A stretch of DNA of 7,314 nt from Arthrobacter sp. (GTDB taxonomy: Bacteria > Actinomycetota > Actinomycetes > Actinomycetales > Micrococcaceae): positions 1-7,314 of the forward strand of contig JAODMS010000066.1 of assembly GCA_025464925.1 (NCBI GenBank), written 5' to 3'. A program made the position numbers and the translations under genes. A model generated the notes under the pieces. That model did no database searches and was not told the DNA's origin. It saw only the letters and a list, made by a program, of their open reading frames with translations. The number at the start of each line of letters is the position of its first letter. The first letter of the stretch is position 1. Below are positions 5,781 to 7,314 of the stretch, piece after piece.

Positions 5781-7070
5781 CGTCGTCGGAATCCACCGGT
5801 CTCGAGGAGTAATCGGGCGATGTAGTTGGCAAGGTTCCGGAAGCCGAGGGCGGAGCCGCGGAGGTGTTCGAGCGGGCCGTTGAGTGCTTCTGTGGGCCCA
5901 TTGCTGGTGCCGGGTCGGTCGAAGTACGCGGGCACGTCCCCTGCACGGCGTTTCAGCGTCCGGCCAAGCGTAATGACCTCGGTCAGCGCAACGGGAACTC
6001 CGGCGCTGATTGCGCCGGTCAGCGCCTGCATGAGCTGTTTCCCTCATGTGCCGTCAGGTTCGCGGTAGGCGGCGATGACGCGCTGGCAGATACCCCAGGT
6101 CGCTTCGGCTTCGGCATGGTTGTCCGCAACGAACAGGGCCTCCAACCTGTCCTTCTGCTTGTCGGTGAGCAGATCGTGCCCGGTGTGCAGAGTCCGGCGG
6201 GCTGCGTGGAGCGGATCCCCGGACCGTCCGCGGTGACCAATGGTCTGCTGCTGAACGCGCTGACGGCACCTGTCCAGGGCATCGCCGGCAAGCCGGACGA
6301 CGTGAAACGGATCCATGACCTCCACCGCTTCCGGGAGCTCTTCGGCGGCTGCGGTCTTGAACCCGGTGAACCCATCCATCGCAACGACCTCGACCCCGTC
6401 CCGCCAAGCCTTCGGCCGCTCGGCGAGCCAGGCTTTGAAGACCTGTTTCGAGCGGCCCTCGACCATGTCCAGCAACCGTGCCGGGCCGGTCCTGTCCCGG
6501 ACCGGGGTGAGGTCGATGATCACGGTGACGTACTTGTCCCCGCGCCGGGCGTGCCGCCAGAGATGCTCATCAACGCCGAGCACGGCCACCCCGTTGAACC
6601 GGGCCGGGTCCTCGATCAACACCCGCTTGCCCTCGGCAAGGACCGCGCTGTCCGCAGTATGCCAGGACACGCCCAAGCCTTCCGCGACACGGGCGACGGT
6701 GAGGTGCTGACACACAATGCCCTCCAGCGCCCAGCGCAGCCCGCGACGGGAGATCTTCGCCCGCGGCTGAGCCGCTTTCGAAGTGTCCTGACACCACACG
6801 CGACCGCACCCGGTGCACTTGTAGCGGCGGACCCTCACCAGCAGCGTCGTCGGCCGCCAGCCCAATGGTTCGTGCGCGAGGGGCCGCGTGACCGTGCCGC
6901 GAGCGATGCCCTGCGCACCACAAGAACGGCACCAGTCATCCGGATCAACGGCACGGCATTCCAACACCGCCCGGCCAGGCCCGAGACGCTGCCCGGCAGC
7001 TTCGAGCCCAAGCTCATCGAGCCGGCAGAACGAAAGTCAGGTCAGGAGGCAGGAAGGTAGCGTGGGACAC
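5759..7070 (-). pseudogene. ISL3-family transposase, disrupted by a frameshift and an in-frame TGA
   Basis: With both lesions repaired the gene is exactly 437 codons, from GTG at 7070-7068 to TGA at 5761-5759, the expected ISL3 length. The start reads SHATFLPPDLT, then at AAA (7033-7035) the frame shifts by one base and continues as SFCRLDELGLEAAGQ. Next come a zinc-ribbon (CRSCG near residue 47-51, CTGCG at 85-89), a helix-turn-helix region (HLTVARVAEGLGVSWHTA, about 122-139), and the DDE core: GVDEHLWRH (Asp167), AMDGFTGFK (Asp232) and NGPTEALNG (Glu394). A TGA at 6046-6044 replaces codon 342. The same frame then resumes with GKQLMQALTGAIS and runs to the end. The stop removes the catalytic glutamate and the conserved RGSALGFRNLANYIARLLLETGGFR tail region. 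Without the stop it would be a standard transposase. TGA may come from CGA by one C-to-T change, judging from the arginine I expect there. Positions are for the repaired protein. Confidence 0.88.
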
Positions 7071-7125
7071 GTCGAGGTCTTTCGGATGGGCAGTGTAGGA
7101 ACTTCCATCATCGGAAGACCTCGAC
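7071..7125 (-). promoter_or_regulatory. Long hairpin abutting the transposase start codon
   Basis: The segments 7071-7081 and 7115-7125 are perfect inverted copies over 11 bp (GTCGAGGTCTT). Pairing can continue inward through a G-U pair, two more pairs and a small bulge. In the minus-strand transcript the 3' arm ends on the base just before the GTG (7070-7068). Structures at the start of insertion-sequence transposase genes often limit translation from transcripts entering from outside; that role is an inference here. Confidence 0.55.
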
Positions 7126-7154
7126 CCCTACCCGGGCACCGACGCGCCCACCCC

Positions 7155-7179
7155 GCTACACCCTCAAATGCGATGAGCC
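7155..7179. repeat. Right terminal inverted repeat of the ISL3 element
   Basis: Mirror of the left repeat, with one mismatch in 25 bp, ending in CAAATGCGATGAGCC at the outer side. About 85 bases separate it from the transposase GTG, space that holds the start-codon hairpin and presumably the promoter; no clear -35/-10 pair was seen. Confidence 0.9.
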
Positions 7180-7181
7180 GG

Positions 7182-7314
7182 TTAAACGATGACCTGACGT
7201 TCGGTGTTCGCTGGACTGTCGTTGTCCTGCTGCCTCTCAGATGCCTGGGTTAGCAAGAACGTGGCAATCGCTCCCAGAACGACGATGACGAAGGCCACCA
7301 GCCCCAAAAACCCA
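7182..7314 (-). CDS. C-terminal end of a membrane protein, cut by the window edge and abutting the insertion sequence
   Basis: Reading inward from the window end on the minus strand, codons from 7313 give 43 residues and a TAA at 7184-7182. The visible part is a hydrophobic helix (LGLVAFVIVVLGAIATFLL) and a polar tail (TQASERQQDNDSPANTERQVIV). The stop codon lies only a few bases outside the insertion sequence, within the possible target duplication, so the natural C-terminus may have been changed. If the left flank (CGTTTGGT on this strand) is the older version, the pre-insertion reading would continue WFRGPCRLSWP and stop 11 codons later. Family unknown. Confidence 0.5.
   Translation of the reverse strand, partial: GFLGLVAFVIVVLGAIATFLLTQASERQQDNDSPANTERQVIV

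Larger units (their letters stand above)
5756..7180 (-). mobile_element. ISL3-family insertion sequence, about 1.42 kb, transposase broken
   Basis: The element is bounded by 25-bp terminal inverted repeats (5756-5780 and 7155-7179) that differ at a single base. It contains one ISL3-type transposase gene on the minus strand, whose stop codon lies inside the left repeat. The size of about 1.42 kb is normal for ISL3 elements. These usually duplicate 8 bp of target; here the flanks are ACCAAACG (left, 5748-5755) and GTTAAACG (right, 7181-7188), sharing only AAACG, so a duplication is possible but eroded. Base 7180 may belong to the element or the target. The transposase carries two lesions, so the copy should not move unless helped by a relative in trans. 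Confidence 0.88.

Noticed and set aside
5864..7060. A 398-codon plus-strand open frame
   Set aside because: It lies wholly antisense to the transposase, is an expected by-product of GC-rich third positions, and is rich in Pro, Arg and Gly without domain features. It has no start signals.
1..7314. CRISPR arrays, tRNA or rRNA genes, riboswitches, phage integration sites
   Set aside because: No regularly spaced repeats, no tRNA-like cloverleaf and no recognisable structured leader were seen on either strand.

Overview
The window looks like accessory DNA from a GC-rich actinobacterium, most likely a member of the Micrococcaceae (Arthrobacter and relatives). This rests on an Lsr2-type nucleoid protein, GC-rich codon use, three genes with the actinobacterial leaderless start arrangement (TANNNT, six bases, start codon), and an ISL3-family transposase of a type I associate with Arthrobacter-like genomes. 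The genus is inference; no rRNA or tRNA gene is present to fix it.

Layout. 1-278 is the 3' end of a GntR/FCD-type transcriptional regulator. It faces a decayed SAM-dependent methyltransferase gene (288-844, minus), recognisable across two reading frames. A gene-poor stretch follows to 1229. Next comes a divergent pair: a small two-helix membrane protein (1230-1481, minus) and a META/HslJ-like lipoprotein (1627-2073, plus). After a 425-base gap holding a GC-rich hairpin, a second divergent pair consists of a 60-residue membrane protein with a TTG start (2499-2681, minus) and lsr2 (2805-3116, plus), which is closed by a very strong intrinsic terminator (3211-3249). Then follow a five-helix membrane protein (3458-4096, plus), a three-helix membrane protein (4327-4716, minus), a doubtful 63-residue ORF (4871-5062, plus) and a two-helix membrane protein (5133-5543, minus).

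From 5756 to about 7180 lies a nearly complete ISL3-family insertion sequence. It has 25-bp terminal inverted repeats differing at one base. Its transposase (5759-7070, minus) carries a one-base frameshift near its start and an in-frame TGA before the catalytic glutamate, so it should be inactive. A long hairpin abuts its start codon. Immediately beyond the element, 7182-7314 (minus) is the C-terminal end of another membrane protein, whose stop codon falls in the bases next to the insertion point.

The genes do not form an obvious pathway or operon. Nearly all are single cistrons of alternating orientation, mostly orphan small membrane proteins around an Lsr2 gene, with two pseudogenes and a mobile element. 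That is what a slowly decaying genomic-island or plasmid-like segment looks like. I found no convincing new multi-gene system. The best leads are the leaderless plus-strand genes, the hairpin controlling the transposase start, and the reconstructable lesions in the two pseudogenes.
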